From Papilionanthe hookeriana x Papilionanthe teres (Eukaryota > Streptophyta > Magnoliopsida > Asparagales > Orchidaceae): a stretch of 64,000 nt of DNA. The stretch covers positions 7,146,001-7,210,000 of the forward strand of contig CM040425.1 of the NCBI GenBank assembly GCA_022702705.1, written 5' to 3'. The position numbers and the translations under genes were made by a program. The notes under the pieces were generated by a model that had not been told where the DNA came from, ran no database searches, and worked only from the letters and a program-made list of their open reading frames with translations. Positions 43,500 through 55,238 of the stretch are shown here, piece after piece (position 1 is the first letter of the stretch; each line of letters opens with the position of its first letter).

Positions 43500-44330
43500 A
43501 GGTGAGATATCCTAGAAAGATACACCTTAATGACTTAAAATCAAGTTTGGACATTTGTGGGCAAGTATCACGAACAAAACAAGTACAACCAAATATGTGT
43601 GGTTCAATAAAAAAGAGAGAGCCAACTGGAAAACATGGTAAGGCTTCTAATTCCTTAAAATTATGGAAACTACATCAGCCCAAAACTGTTTAGTCACATT
43701 CGTTTGAAACAAAAAAGCTCTAGTCATCTCAAGATGTCTATTTATCATTTTAGCTACTCTATTTTGAGATGGAGTATCGACACGGAATAACTGATAACTC
43801 CTCTTTTATGTCATGTGCTTTTGAAAGGGTGTAGAAAAATATTCTTTGGCATCGTCACTTCTCATAATCTTAACTAAAACAATAAATTGAGTTTTCATTT
43901 CAGCACTAAAAGATTGAAATGTGACAATACCTCAGAATGAGATTTCATAAAGTAACGCTATGTCATAGGAGAGAAATCATCCACAAAAGTGATAAAATAC
44001 CAAAATCTTTTAGACAAACTAGGATTATGTCCCCACATATCAGAATGAAACAACTCAAAACTATGAATGACTCTTTTATTAGCTCTGAAAACAAAATGCA
44101 AAATGATGGCGTTTAGCAAATTGACACAACTCACAATCTAAAGATGATAATTGGTGAAATTGAGGTTAAAACATTTTCAACACTGATATAGATGGGTGTC
44201 TTAATCGACAATAGATCTCAAAAGGAGATAAGATGCTAAAACAGACTACAGGTTGAGGTACTTCATTATCCAGAATATATAGTGCCCTCGATTCTCATCC
44301 TTAACCAATAATCTCTTTCGTCATGAGATC
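43500..44330 (-). pseudogene. Copia integrase remnant
   Basis: Minus-strand frames near 43800-43560 read VDTPSQNRVAKMINRHLEMT, FQTNVTKQFWADVV and FGCTCFVRDTCPQMSKLDFK. The family has VDTPQQNGVAERKNRHL and KQFWADAV. The catalytic glutamate is lost. Stops are frequent toward 44330, where the HHCC region is barely readable. Confidence 0.75.
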
Positions 44331-44539
44331 CTGAAATAGACAATAATCAGAAAGAATAAGATACAAAAATTAAGAGCATATGTAATTTTTCTCACATAAA
44401 CAAGATTAAAAGCAAAATGAGAAACTGAGAACAAAAGTTAGATTGTGCAAAAACAAAGAACATTTGAGGTAGATCCATTTGCTAAAACGAACGAAGAGTA
44501 GTGTTTATGAAAGGTAGAAAAGAAATTTGGATTACTTGT

Positions 44540-44800
44540 CATCTGCAATGTAGCTCCAGAATCAATGACCCATCATGTGGAAGATAAACGAAGACAAGTA
44601 TCATTGTTACTTGACTCAACAAGGTCAGTGATAGATGGAGATAGATGCTTCCTAAAATTTAATGAACTTGGCATATTCATCTGTAGAGATAGAGAGAGTC
44701 TGACTCGGAGAGGTCTTCTGGTTCTTTTTTAGCAACATCTGACATGTTCTTTTCATATGACTAGGTTCATGACAGTAATAACATACTACCTTCGGCCCTT
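44540..44800 (-). pseudogene. Copia zinc knuckle and protease start
   Basis: The minus strand near 44784-44742 gives a complete C-x2-C-x4-H-x4-C knuckle, CYYCHEPSHMKRTC. Near 44575-44555 is WVIDSGATLQMTS with an intact DSGA protease active site, preceded by a stop. The zinc knuckle binds genomic RNA; the protease would process the polyprotein. Confidence 0.85.
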
Positions 44801-46019
44801 GATTTCCATAATTCGAAGTTCCACTTCTATAACTGTCCTAAGACTAAGTTTTAGTCATGTCTGTATTTTCCTGACTAGCAAACACACTAGGTTGTTGTAT
44901 GGATGAGGTTCGAGAAATCGGGATCGTATATAGGTACTCTAGTATAGGCTTCCCTCAGTACCATGCATCTAGAGTCAAGTAAGATCTGTGACACAACACC
45001 ATACTAAGAGTTGAGACAAACTATAAAACTCATGAAAGCCCTTTATTCTCTTTGAGCCTGTTGAATACATACATCTTTACTAAAGAGCAACTGTGCATTC
45101 AATTCTTCCTAGACAAATTTAAAGTGCATATGATATATGTTAAGTGATTGCCCCTGTTATTCATCAAGATAGAATTCCTTACATCAATTATTCAAGGAAT
45201 ATTTTCACTCCAAGAAAACACAAACGCCAATTCCTCTATGGCATCTTTAAGATAGTCACAATGAGTAATACGACTTTATTCATCAGGCTTGTTAGAATTT
45301 TGTATTTGTATCAAAAGTTGAGCATCCACTCTCATTCACTAGGAATAATCCAATCCAGTCTCAACTGCAGGATTATCAGTGAGGCGGCTCCCTTTAGAAA
45401 TACTTCTTAAATAGAGTCTCACAATTTTATTCTAGTAAAAATAATTAATGTCATTTTAACTTTTCATCCATAATTTTAACCAACCATAATCAAAGTCATT
45501 CAATATTGAAGGGAAAACTGACAAATAACTCAAAAACCAAGTAGATAGTGAAACACAACAACTGAGGAAATAGACCTAAGCAGACGCGATGAAGCCGAAA
45601 AGAACCCAAGCCAAAGATGAACAATGACATTGCAAACGAATTGCTTCTAGACAAAAACAAATCCTAGAGGAAGTCGTAGAAGGAGCTGGCGATGACGAAG
45701 AACAGATGAAGCTAATGGCAACGAAAAAGTTACAAACGAAGCTAATGATGACAAATAAGTCACAGACGAGGCTTTGGTTGTTGCCCTAATCCCAACACAG
45801 GAAGAGGAAGTTTTGATCATGATTCATGAGAGATAAGGCCGCACAATACACAAAGAACAGTCGTAAGTGAGGGCCACACTTGCTTCAATGAATGACACTG
45901 ACATTGAAGAGGAAGCTTTGATGAACGCAATGTGGTTTGACGATGAACGACACAACAATCGACGCCGATGAAGATGATCGATGGGGTCAAGGCGACACCA
46001 CCAAACTAAGTTGTGTGTA
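44801..46019 (-). pseudogene. Decayed copia gag and leader
   Basis: This lies between the zinc knuckle and the primer-binding site. No long minus-strand frame remains and no gag block could be read with confidence. The call is based on position. Near 45560-45990 are many gatgacgaa and cgatga words with no clear period. Confidence 0.45.
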
Positions 46020-46031
46020 TCTCTGATATCA
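46020..46031 (-). other. Decayed copia primer-binding site
   Basis: The minus strand reads tgatatcagag directly after the LTR end. It differs from the copia consensus tggtatcagag by one transition. Confidence 0.7.
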
Positions 46032-46215
46032 TGTGAGGAAGACTTCCTTTCTTCTCATTCCCAAAGTGAAATCATATGTCATATACTTATAGACACTACT
46101 CTATCTACATATTAGGAATATACCTAATACAGAAGATTTGAAATTAAATCTCCTCTAACTAGATTACCTAAAATACAAGCTTCATAATATACATGCTACA
46201 TATTTACTTTTCACA
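46032..46215 (-). repeat. 5' LTR of the minus-strand copia element
   Basis: 184 bp. On the minus strand it starts TGTGAAAAGTAAATATG and ends TTCCTCACA, so the termini form the 5-bp inverted repeat TGTGA/TCACA. The next bases are the primer-binding site. Without a partner LTR the outer end is an inference from this inverted repeat. Confidence 0.65.
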
Positions 46216-46267
46216 ACAATAACTATTTAAAAGAAAAAAACTAACATCTATATAAATGGTAGGAAAA

Positions 46268-46479
46268 TGTCAATAAACAAGCCGATTAGGAAGGAATTTA
46301 TTTCCATTCCTCATATTATATTTCACTAATTTTGTTTCCTTTTTTGATATTTCCTATTTTTCTGTTTTTTTCCATATTTGGCGATATTCCTATATTTATT
46401 CCCTTAACTTTTACATATATAAATCAAGATGTAATACGATGGTGAGAGCGAGAAATAAAATTCTTTTAATAATTCTACA
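46268..46479 (+). repeat. 5' LTR of copia element A
   Basis: 212 bp, starting TGTCAATAAACAAGCCG and ending AATAATTCTACA, followed by tggtatcagac at 46480, an initiator-Met-type primer-binding site. The phrase aaggaatttatttcc near 46292 recurs in the 3' LTR at 51533. Confidence 0.85.
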
Positions 46480-46490
46480 TGGTATCAGAC
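46480..46490 (+). other. Primer-binding site of copia element A
   Basis: tggtatcagac, the copia initiator-Met-type site, lies directly after the LTR. Confidence 0.85.
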
Positions 46491-46929
46491 GTTTGAAAAA
46501 GGGCAATCTTATTCTGTATCAACTACTCATCTCCTCTTGTACGCGTGAGTCTGTCATTGTTTCTTCTGTTCAAACAAATCGCACTCTCGTCCAGCAACAG
46601 TGGCATCAGGTTTTATGGTTCTCTCGTCTCTTCTGCAAGTGACCCATATGAACTTATTAGTACTGATCCTAGCGAAGTTCGTCCCTTTAAATTTTGCAGC
46701 TGAAGTCGTTGTCCGAATAGCTGCCCAGTTTCTCTCTTGTACACATGAGCAAGAACGGGTCAATGTGTCTGCACTTGTACACACAAGTCATTGCTCCATC
46801 ACGGTGCCGTGTCTCCTAACACCCAAAGAGCAAGTCATAGCTCTTATGTCCGCGATGATGATGTAACGCCCTCTTACGTTCAAATAGATTGTAGAATGTC
46901 TCTTACATTTGAACAGTTAGCAGGATTTT

Positions 46930-47115
46930 TCACTTCTCCGCCTTGAACTTCTTCTCAAAGGATTTCATCTCCGCAGGAGCCTTCTCAGTTAGCTTCCCCT
47001 CTACTGCAAGCTTCATCTCCTCTGATTCTTTATAGAGATCTACAAAAGTCCATATTTGGCTTTCCATATTGTTTGTTTCGACTTGTTGAACTTGTGGAAA
47101 ACGAAAGCTGAGCAT
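46930..47115 (-). other. Antisense open frame of unknown origin in the element A leader
   Basis: The minus strand holds a 61-codon frame, MLSFRFPQVQQVETNNMESQ and then EEMKLAVEGKLTEKAPAEMK, SFEKKFKAEK. It is Lys/Glu-rich and unlike copia gag. It could be a captured fragment of a host gene or chance. No family was recognised. Confidence 0.25.
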
Positions 47116-47219
47116 CTCTCTCTAGTTTTCGTTTGCTCGTCCAATCGAGCAGTCAAACTAAGGTTCCTCTCACATTCGTTCAAGCATCTTGTCTTCTAGA
47201 CTCGGGCTTCACAATCTTA

Positions 47220-48070
47220 TCATGGTTAAACATGGCATAGCTCGACAATTTTATTCCTCAGAAGTCACCTCAATAATTGAGCCTATGACTTCAATCCCTA
47301 TCAAGTCATAAACCATATATTGCATGACCATAATTTTCTTCCATGGCCACAATTTGTTTTCATGTACATCTGTGCGTCAGACGCAAAGATGGACACCTCG
47401 CAGGTAAAATTTCAGCTCCATAAATGACAAATTCTAAATATTGGGCCTGAAAAGCTGACGACCACATAATTATGTCAAGTTAATAAATTCCATAATCACA
47501 GAGGTTGAAGAAAACTTTTCTACTCTACAGCACAAAAAAAGACATGGAAGGTTGCACGTGAAACCTACTCTAGCACTAAAAAACTTCTCAGAGCTATTTG
47601 AGATTGAAACCAGACTACATGATTATGGCAAGGAGAATTGAGTGTCACTCAATATTTCAACACTCTGACACGCCGTTGACTGCAACTAGACATGTACGAG
47701 GTTCAATTCTGGAAATATCCTGATGATTTTGCCTTCTATATGAGAATTACTAAAAAAACCATCAATTTCTTTTTTGGCACCAATAAATACCCAGAAGAAA
47801 TCAGGAGAAGAATGATGGGAATTAAAAACATCCCTACCATTTAGGAGGCCCTTGCATAAGTTTGAAGGGAGGAGAGTAAAAAAAGGTTGATCACAGATAA
47901 TCACACCACACCATCTGTTAAACGATTATCAATGTACACTCATAATTCCTCTTAGAATAACAAGTTTAAGAAAGGACGATCATAGCGCGACCATTGTAAG
48001 AAACTTGGTCATGTGAAGGACAATTATTGTAAATTACAAAGTAAGCTTGCCGATTGGAAGCCATCTAATT
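47220..48070 (+). pseudogene. Copia element A gag and zinc knuckle
   Basis: Blocks near 47640-47860 read SVTQYFNTLTR and KYPEEIRRRMMGIKNIPTI, matching the UBN2-type gag of copia. The zinc knuckle near 47988-48040 reads DHCKKLGHVKDNYCK, with the first cysteine lost. Then comes LADWKPS. Several stops interrupt it. Confidence 0.8.
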
Positions 48071-48289
48071 GAAGATATGATAGAAAGAACCACACAAATG
48101 TTACTGTCACAACCAATAACAAATAAGAATTCAACTCGTTCATAGGGAGCAAATTGAGGTGTTGCAGAAAATCTTTAGCAATTTCAATTCTAGACAAGCA
48201 ACGTAATCCTCTATCGAACAACCTATCAGTATGTTAGCATACCAAGGTATCTCATCCCATGCTTTATTGCATAAAAAGCAATAAGTTAA

Positions 48290-49300
48290 ATCCTTAGATA
48301 GTTGACTCCGGAGTCTCCAAATCATATGACAGCAAATATCAACATCCTAAAAAATTACAACTCATGTACCAATCACTCTACAATTTGAATAGTTGATTAT
48401 TCATTCTCACTAGTAACAATTATTTGATCGATTGAATTAACAAATGATCTCAGTCTTAACTCTGTTCTTTATGCTCCAAAGTTAAACTGCAACTTAATTT
48501 GAATCAGTAAACTTACTCATGACCAAATATATGACTAAATATTATTCCAATTATTGTGATTTTCAAGTTGTAGATTCAGGAAAGGTGATTGGCAGTGTTG
48601 AGATGCATGGTCTATACTTGATTAAAAAAAAATAATTTATCGGTAGGCAATGTCATTCGTCTAGCTGTATTTCTGAGTCCAATTCAAATTATGTCCATAA
48701 TTTCAACTAAAAGTCATGTTGAGTCATTGTCATTTTGGTCATCCAAATTTTATGTACATTAAAAATATGTTCACATTTATTTATCACTAAAAAGTCTATT
48801 TTTTTATTAATGTGAAACTTGTCAACTTGAAAAACATAAAAGATGTATACTTAAAATTGCAATACATCACATCACTTTTTTTCAATTCACAATGATATTT
48901 GATGACCCTCACACGTAAACAATATAAATGGGGCACAATAATTTGAATCATTCATAGATAGTTACACAAGAACAACATGGACATTCCTTATGAAAGAAAA
49001 ATATGAAACAACTACCATATTTAAATCCTTTCATTCAATAATTCTCGCTCAATTTCAAAGCAAAATTCAAATCCTTAAAACTAAAAAATGTTAAGGAATA
49101 CTTCAATTCCATCCTTAGTCCTTATCTTTCCAAAAATGATATTTCCACATAAGTTTTTGTGGATAATTCTCAATAAAATGGGGTCACTGAAAGAAAAATA
49201 GGCACTTGAGGTGGTTCATGCAATTATGTAGTGTAATCATGTGTCTCTCACTGTCACATACCTCGCCAATAGGATCCTAGTTAAATAGTAAGATTTAAAT
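48290..49300 (+). pseudogene. Copia element A protease and integrase
   Basis: IVDSGVSKSYDS near 48296 keeps the protease DSG triad. HCHFGHPNFMYIKNMF (48725) and CETCQLEKHKR (48811) are the integrase HHCC zinc site. SYTRTTWTFLMKEKYETTT (48960) begins the core. Later VFVDNSQ-type and KRKNRHL-type blocks are frame-shifted. Stops occur in each block. Confidence 0.8.
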
Positions 49301-50029
49301 TCCCCTTAAAGTTCTTATGGAATCCTACTTGCATCCACTCTCTTTCTTTTGACTTACCAATAAAAATTTTGATTATTCTGCATTTGTTCACATCCATCAA
49401 CAACACCACACAAGACTTGATTCCAAGTTTCTCAGATTCATGTTTCTCACTTAGTCCAATCAAAGAAGGTACAGAAAAAATAAATAACTCCATAGATATC
49501 ACCTTCTTTGAGAGTCAATCTTATTTTTTCAAATATGAAATTCAGGTGAAGAAATCGAGGAAATATCAGATTTGAAGTTTTTTTTCAACATACTCAAGTC
49601 ATTCTCCTTTAGCTAAACCAAATCTCATCCCTTAACCAACTCCACTTGAAGAACTAAACCTTGTCATAAAAACTATCCCAATTGTCTCTACACTGCAAAA
49701 TAATACCAACGATCAAGAATTGTATGTCTGCACCAGATGAAGAAGAACCACTGAGCATGTAAAGGACACTATGTAGACCCAGGACTTTAAAGAACCAAAA
49801 TTAACTCCTAATAATTATAATGGTATTGATTCCTCAACTCACGACTCTCTTACACTGAAGGTTGATGACTTTAATCAACCAATTACACATAAAATGGTAT
49901 CTAATGGTTCTCTAATCATTCAATTGAAAGATAAGCAACTCATGAGAAATTGCTATTATCTTACAAAGCTTTATGAAGAACATTGACAGGTATAAGTTCT
50001 CAACTCTATCCAAGAGAATCTAATGATTC

Positions 50030-50780
50030 CAACATTAAAACAGACAGTTGAAAAAGAAATTTAGGCTCTAAAAAAGAACAAAACATGGACATTTATAGAG
50101 TTACCACATGGAAAAAATCATGTAAGCAGCAAAATATTCACGATCAGATACAAAAAAGGAAGTGTATAGAGGTTCAATGTCAAACCAGTTGTCAAGGGCT
50201 TCAAACAGTCATACGAGATTGACTATTAAGAAACGTTTACACCAGTTGTCAAACTTAATATTGCTCGAGTCTTACTCTCTTGAATTAAATAAAGATTGGT
50301 CTTTATACCAACTTGATATCAAAAATGGCTTCTTGAATGACAATCTTGATGAAGACATCTACAAGACTATAACTCCATATTTGGAAAATATGTCGGATAA
50401 CAGATTTGTTTGCATGTTGAAGTTCTTGAAGCAGTCTCTTCATACTTGGTTTGACAGACTTGCTAAAATGGTGACTAAAAATGGATATTATCAGTACTAA
50501 GCTAATCTTACACTGTTTGTTAAATCTAATCCGAGAGGCAAAATTGTTAGTCTTATTATATAAGTAGATATTTTCTTGAGAGATAATAATTCAGAAGAAT
50601 TATCAGACTATAAGGAATGCTTGCAATATAATTTAAGATCAATGACCATGAGACTCTAATATTTTCTGGGAATGAAGGTAGCTCGGTCTAAGAAAAGAAT
50701 TGTTATATTCTAAAAGAAATACATCTTAAACCTGTTAAGTGAAATTGACTTCCTTGGGTGTAAACCTGCTGACACGCCCA
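50030..50780 (+). pseudogene. Copia element A reverse transcriptase
   Basis: The RT entry reads LKKNKTWTFIELPHGKNHVS (50070), then KPVVKGFKQSYEIDY and FTPVVKLNIARVLLS. The frame from 50162 to 50500 has WSLYQLDIKNGFLNDNLDED and CMLKFLKQSLHTWFDRLAKM. The YVDD box is reduced to a stop followed by VDI near 50565. SVYFLGM-like and ARSKKRI-like blocks follow. It is dead. Confidence 0.82.
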
Positions 50781-51029
50781 TGGATTCCAACAAAATGCTG
50801 AACAAAAGTGAAGAAAGAAGTTCAATTGATAAAGAAAAATATTTGAGAATTGTGGGCAAACCACTTTACCTCACACACATAAGACTTGATATTGCAAACT
50901 CAGTTAGTATGGTCAACCAGCACATGCAGGATTCAAATGAGAATCATTTGGAATTTATGAATAGAATCATGAGAAACTTGAAGATGACCACTGGATATTG
51001 TTTACACTTCAAGAGATCTGAAAACCGTT

Positions 51030-51450
51030 AGACTAAGGTATACATAGATGCTTGTTGGGCGGGAAGATAAACGATGCAAAATCAACCACTCGGATATTAT
51101 TCATACATTTAGGTAATCTCATCACGTGGAGAAGCAAAAAGCAAGTTGTCTTTCGAAGTAGTGCATAATCTAAATATCGTGTTCTTGTACTAGAAATGTA
51201 TGAGGAAACGTGAATTCAAAAATTTTTAGGAATCTTAAGATTGAGAAGCAAAATACAATTCAGATTTTCAATGATAACCAAGCAACTATTAATATAGCCA
51301 ATAATCTCGTGGATCATAACAAAACAAAACACATCGAGTTTGACTGACACTTCATCTTAGAAACATTTAACAATAGAATTGTTCAACTCAGTTATATTTT
51401 TACATGACTTTATATTGTGGATATTCTCACCAAAACACTACTAAGGGTCA
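51030..51450 (+). pseudogene. Copia element A RNase H
   Basis: Readable blocks are VYIDACWAGR (51038), LGNLITWRSKKQVVFRSSA (51111), FNDNQATINIANNLVDHNKT (51270) and KHIEFD (51330). The stop after SSA and frame changes show decay. Then come DILTKTLLRVSHDELKLQYV and the purine-rich end. Confidence 0.82.
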
Positions 51451-51489
51451 GTCATGATGAATTGAAGTTACAATATGTAAAACCTAGCT

Positions 51490-51506
51490 TGAGGAAAGTG
51501 GAGGAA
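51490..51506 (+). other. Polypurine tract of element A
   Basis: gaggaaagtggaggaa lies directly before the TGTG start of the 3' LTR. Confidence 0.7.
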
Positions 51507-51720
51507 TGTGCCAATCAGTATGCCTCATTAAGAAGGAATTTATTTCCTTTCCTCAAAAAATATTCCACCAATTATATTTCCTCTCTAAATTTAGAGTAGA
51601 TATATTTGATAAGTTTGTAAATCATGAGGGAATAGTTACCCTACATATGTGACCTCATAGTTAAAGATTGTGAATAAGATTTCAAAGATAATATTCTCCT
51701 TAGTTTTCTTTATATTATTA
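51507..51720 (+). repeat. Hybrid LTR between copia elements A and B
   Basis: The first 80 bases or so (tgtgccaatcag... to ...attatatttcc) match the start of element A's 5' LTR, sharing aaggaatttatttcc. From about 51590 the sequence changes to agagtagatatatttgataa and later gagggaatagttaccc. That matches the second half of element B's 3' LTR (55360-55440), not element A. Element B has no complete 5' LTR of its own, so one A LTR and one B LTR have been fused with loss of the DNA between them. Confidence 0.75.
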
Positions 51721-52127
51721 TTGCCTTAGGAAACAAACCCTAAATCTTTTTTTTTCCCAGCAGCGTCAGAATCTTCCCTACTTGTCTTCTCGTAGGCCCT
51801 TCGCTTAACCTTCTCCCTGTAGTTGTCAGCATTGGAGCCATTCCTAGGTCCTCCTTGCAGTTTACAAGCCTACATGGAGTATTCTTCTTGCAGCTTCCTT
51901 CGCGGAGTACTCCCAGAATAATGTTCTTGCAAGCCTGTCTTTTTTACCCAGCAGGGTCGTCTGAAGATTTCTTCAGTTCTCAAACTTCCTGCAGTAAAGA
52001 CAACCATGGAGACGTATCTTCCTGCTTGTAGTTCCCTACCAGTTACTAGCCTTCAAAAGGATCACAACAAGGACATCTCAACAACAAACCTCCAGAATTC
52101 CTTTTCTTCCTCGAATTCTAACTCAGG

Positions 52128-52900
52128 GTGTGCATACGACTTATGACCAAGTACAAAATGAAGATGTTAAGTTCTACTATATATGCTAGTTCGAATCAGA
52201 GACAAGGAATTGTCCCCAAACAGTCTATGAACTCTCACTTTATCACAAATCATAAATTTAATGACATAAATTTTTTTAATGATCTCAATCCGTGTTTATG
52301 TATATTTGTGAAAAAGGAAGAGAGCAACATCTCACGGAAGAGGGCACGGTTCCCGATCTTATTGATCCTAATCACTGTTTGTGGAAGATCCAGAATCATA
52401 TGGTCAATGTCTTGGTTGATCAACTCTATGATCATAGAAATTGAAGACAACACAGGAAATTTGGGAAGTAGCTTATGAAGCTTCTTCTAATACAAATACT
52501 GCATAATTATTTGAGATTGCGACAAAAATACATGAGCTCCAACAAAAAGAGTTAAGTGTGACTCTTAAAGATATGCATGATACTTATGTATGGAAGTGCC
52601 CTAAAAATAGCCTAAACAAAAACTTAGATGAGTTAAAGGAAGAATCATGGGGATGAAGCCTCACCCCACAATCAGGGAAGCCCTGGCTGAAGAAGAGAAT
52701 AAAGTATGAAGAATTTCGTGATTGTAAGAAGTGTGAATTCATCTAGCACTGAAAGTTCTGCCATGTAAACACATAACTCTTCCCATGACTCAAAGCCAAA
52801 GAAAAATCATTCCTTTTCTGAACAATGCAAAAAACATGGTTACACAAAGGACTAGTGCTGGAAATTGCATGGAAAACCTATAGATTAGAAACCTAAACAA
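52128..52900 (+). pseudogene. Copia element B gag and zinc knuckle
   Basis: The frame contains QRQGIVPKQSMNSHFITNHK, then WSMSWLINSMIIEIEDN and ATKIHELQQKELSVTL, typical copia gag blocks. The zinc knuckle near 52825-52870 reads QCKKHGYTKD-stop-CWKLHGKPID, with the stop inside the motif. In the family the first cysteine pair and histidine bind zinc; here only part remains. Confidence 0.85.
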
Positions 52901-53039
52901 CAGAGGAAGGAAAAAAGTAGCAATGCCCATGCTGCTACTTTTTTTGAAGGAATGGCCGACTCTAGTCCCTTCACCAAAGAACATCTGGAGGTGTTGAAAT
53001 ATTTTCTTTCTAGCACAATTGAGCAGCCTACCAGCTTAA

Positions 53040-53300
53040 TGATACACTAAAGTACCATATCCACTTATCTCGCTAACAATAGAAGAATTCGAACTTGGAT
53101 AATAGGCTCAGGTGCTTTTCATCTCATGTCTGAAGACATCCATGCTCTCACCAAACACCAAGAGCTCACCACCTCCAAATTTGTTAGACTTAATGATGGA
53201 TCTCACTCCAGGATTGTTGGGAAAGGAGACGTAGAAATCTCCAAAGATGCTCAATTTTTTTTGTGTTTTATATTCCTTAATTAAATTGTAACATACTTGC
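53040..53300 (+). pseudogene. Copia element B protease with a lost catalytic aspartate
   Basis: RRIRTWIIGSGAFHLMSEDI near 53082 is the protease start. The family triad DSGA is GSGA here, so the catalytic aspartate codon changed (gac/gat to ggc). SKFVRLNDGSHSRIVGKGD follows. The frame then degrades. Confidence 0.85.
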
Positions 53301-53509
53301 TATTAACAAGTTCACTCGTGACTTAAATTAAGTTACTAAATTTTATTCTAATGCTTGTGAATTTAAGGATGTGGATTCGGAGAAAGTGATTAACAGTGTT
53401 GAATTATATAAAAATATATACCTACCCAAAGAAAACTATTCTTATAAACACACAAGTGCCTTCTCCACCATGCTCATCACACGTTTCTAAGTATGTTATA
53501 TTTGATTCT

Positions 53510-54320
53510 CTTTAGAATCAAGTCTTATTATGACATTATCGTCTAGGTCATTCCATTTTTCATTATGTTGTAAAATTGTATCTCCATCTATTTAATAATA
53601 AAAAGCTAGAGTTTTATCAATGTGAAACTTGCCAATTGACTAAACATATTTGTTATATGTATCATCTATATCAGTACAAACCCTCACATCCATTCTTTAT
53701 CATCCACAATGATATTTGGGGACTTCAAAATGAAAATTCATCAATGGAGCCAGATGGTTTGTCTCATTTATTGATGATCAAACTAAAACTAGTTAGATAT
53801 TCCTTACGAAGGAGAAATCTGAAACAACATAAATCTTTCAGTCTTTTCAAAACATGACTTACACTCAGTTTCAATATAAAATTCGAATTCTTGAAACTAA
53901 TAATGCAAAGGAATACTTCAACTCTATAATTGAATCCCAACTTGTAAAGAATGGTATCATTCATGTGAGTTTCTGTGTTGATATCCCACAAGAAAATGAG
54001 ACGACTAAGAGAAAAAATAGACATTTCATTGAGGTATCTAGGGTCTATAATGTCTTTTCACAAAGTCCAAAAAGTTTTCTAGGGAGATGTTGTGCTCACA
54101 GCCACCTACCTCATCAATAGAATGCGAAACAGAGTCTCTGGATTCAAAGATCCTTTTGAGATTTGATAGAATGCAAGACAGGGTCCCCATATCAGAGTCT
54201 TCTCATTAATCTTCCTCTAAAAAAATTTGGTTGTCTCCTTTGTTCGCATTCACCAACAAAACCACATAAAGTTTGACCTAAAGTCCATCAAATATATTCC
54301 CCTTGGGAAAGCTTCTAACA
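53510..54320 (+). pseudogene. Copia element B integrase
   Basis: The zinc site has HLFNNKKLEFYQCETCQLTK. The core has IHNDIWGLQ and FIDDQTKTS in shifted frames, then ILETNNAKEYFNSIIESQLV, where the family RSDNAKEYF aspartate has become asparagine. VSFCVDIPQENETTKRKNRH follows, where the last catalytic glutamate of AERKNRH has become lysine. Two of three catalytic acids are therefore altered. Confidence 0.85.
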
Positions 54321-54559
54321 AAAAAGGGTAAAAGTATTTCTGCCATTACAAGAAAATATAGTAACACCATAGATATGACTTTCTTTGAAAAATGACCCTG
54401 CTACCCCAACTTTGATATTCAGGTGAAGCATCTAGGTGAATGTCAGACTATGGACACTAATCAGAATACACACATTGATCTAGAGTCATCACAACCTATT
54501 CTACTTCTCTCTAATCATCCTATCTCCTAGGTTCCATTAGTTGAGGATATCCAACTTAA

Positions 54560-55235
54560 GATTGACAACAAAGAGCTTCATATGTACACTAGGAGAAAGA
54601 AGTCCATTGAGCAGGACAAAGACATCATGTAACCATAGGACACTAGAATGGATATTAATTATTCTATTAGTATTGTGAGTCAAAATATGAATATTCCAAA
54701 TGAAAAACAATTGAAAATTATTTATAAAATATTGAGGTTTCTTAAGAAGAAACCTGACAAGAGGGTTATTGTTTAAGAAATAAAAAAATGGAGATAAAGG
54801 TTTACCTCGTTGCTAGTTAGGCAAGAGAACTGACCAATAAAAAATCCACATATGGGTATTGCTCCTATGTATAGGAAAATTTTGTCACATGGAGGAGCAA
54901 GAAACAAATAATGGTCTCTCAAAGCAGTGTGGAATCCAAGTACAGGGTACATGCTTTGGGAATTCGTGAAGGAATGCAAATCCAAAGGTTACTAAACGAG
55001 TTGGGATACATTACGATCAATCCCATAAAGATTATGTGCATCATGACGGGACCAACAAATTGAGATTGATAGGCATTTTATCTCTAAAAAAGTCAATGGT
55101 GGCATTATTCACTTGATCAACATTCTCACTTACATTTAATTCATTGATGCCTTCACTAAAGCTTCACCTCCAGTGCGACTTTATGAGTTGAATACCAAGC
55201 CGAGCATTTCCAACATATATGACCTTGCCTGAGGA
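54560..55235 (+). pseudogene. Copia element B spacer fused to RNase H
   Basis: MYTRRKKSIEQDKDIM near 54590 is the spacer before RT, but LKIIYKILRFLKKKPDKRVI near 54710 is already the connection to RNase H. The RT body between them is absent. RNase H blocks follow: KSTYGYCSYV (54842), VTWRSKKQIMVSQSSVESKY (54885) and ALGIREGMQIQRLLNELGY (54952). Stops are present. Confidence 0.82.
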
Positions 55236-55238
55236 GTG

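Larger units (their letters stand above)
42668..46215 (-). mobile_element. 3'-truncated copia element, minus strand
   Basis: Reading the minus strand, it has an LTR (46215-46032), a decayed primer-binding site, gag with zinc knuckle, protease, integrase, spacer and the first third of RT. It then stops near 42668 at an A-rich run. RNase H and 3' LTR are absent. All frames carry stops. The plus-strand copia element that follows starts only 52 bases beyond its LTR. Confidence 0.85.
46268..51590 (+). mobile_element. Decayed copia element A
   Basis: A plus-strand copia element with 5' LTR, primer-binding site, gag, zinc knuckle, protease, integrase, RT, RNase H and the first 80 bases or so of a 3' LTR. 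All domains are in the right order, but stops and frameshifts are frequent throughout. It is related to element B, which follows it directly. Confidence 0.87.
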
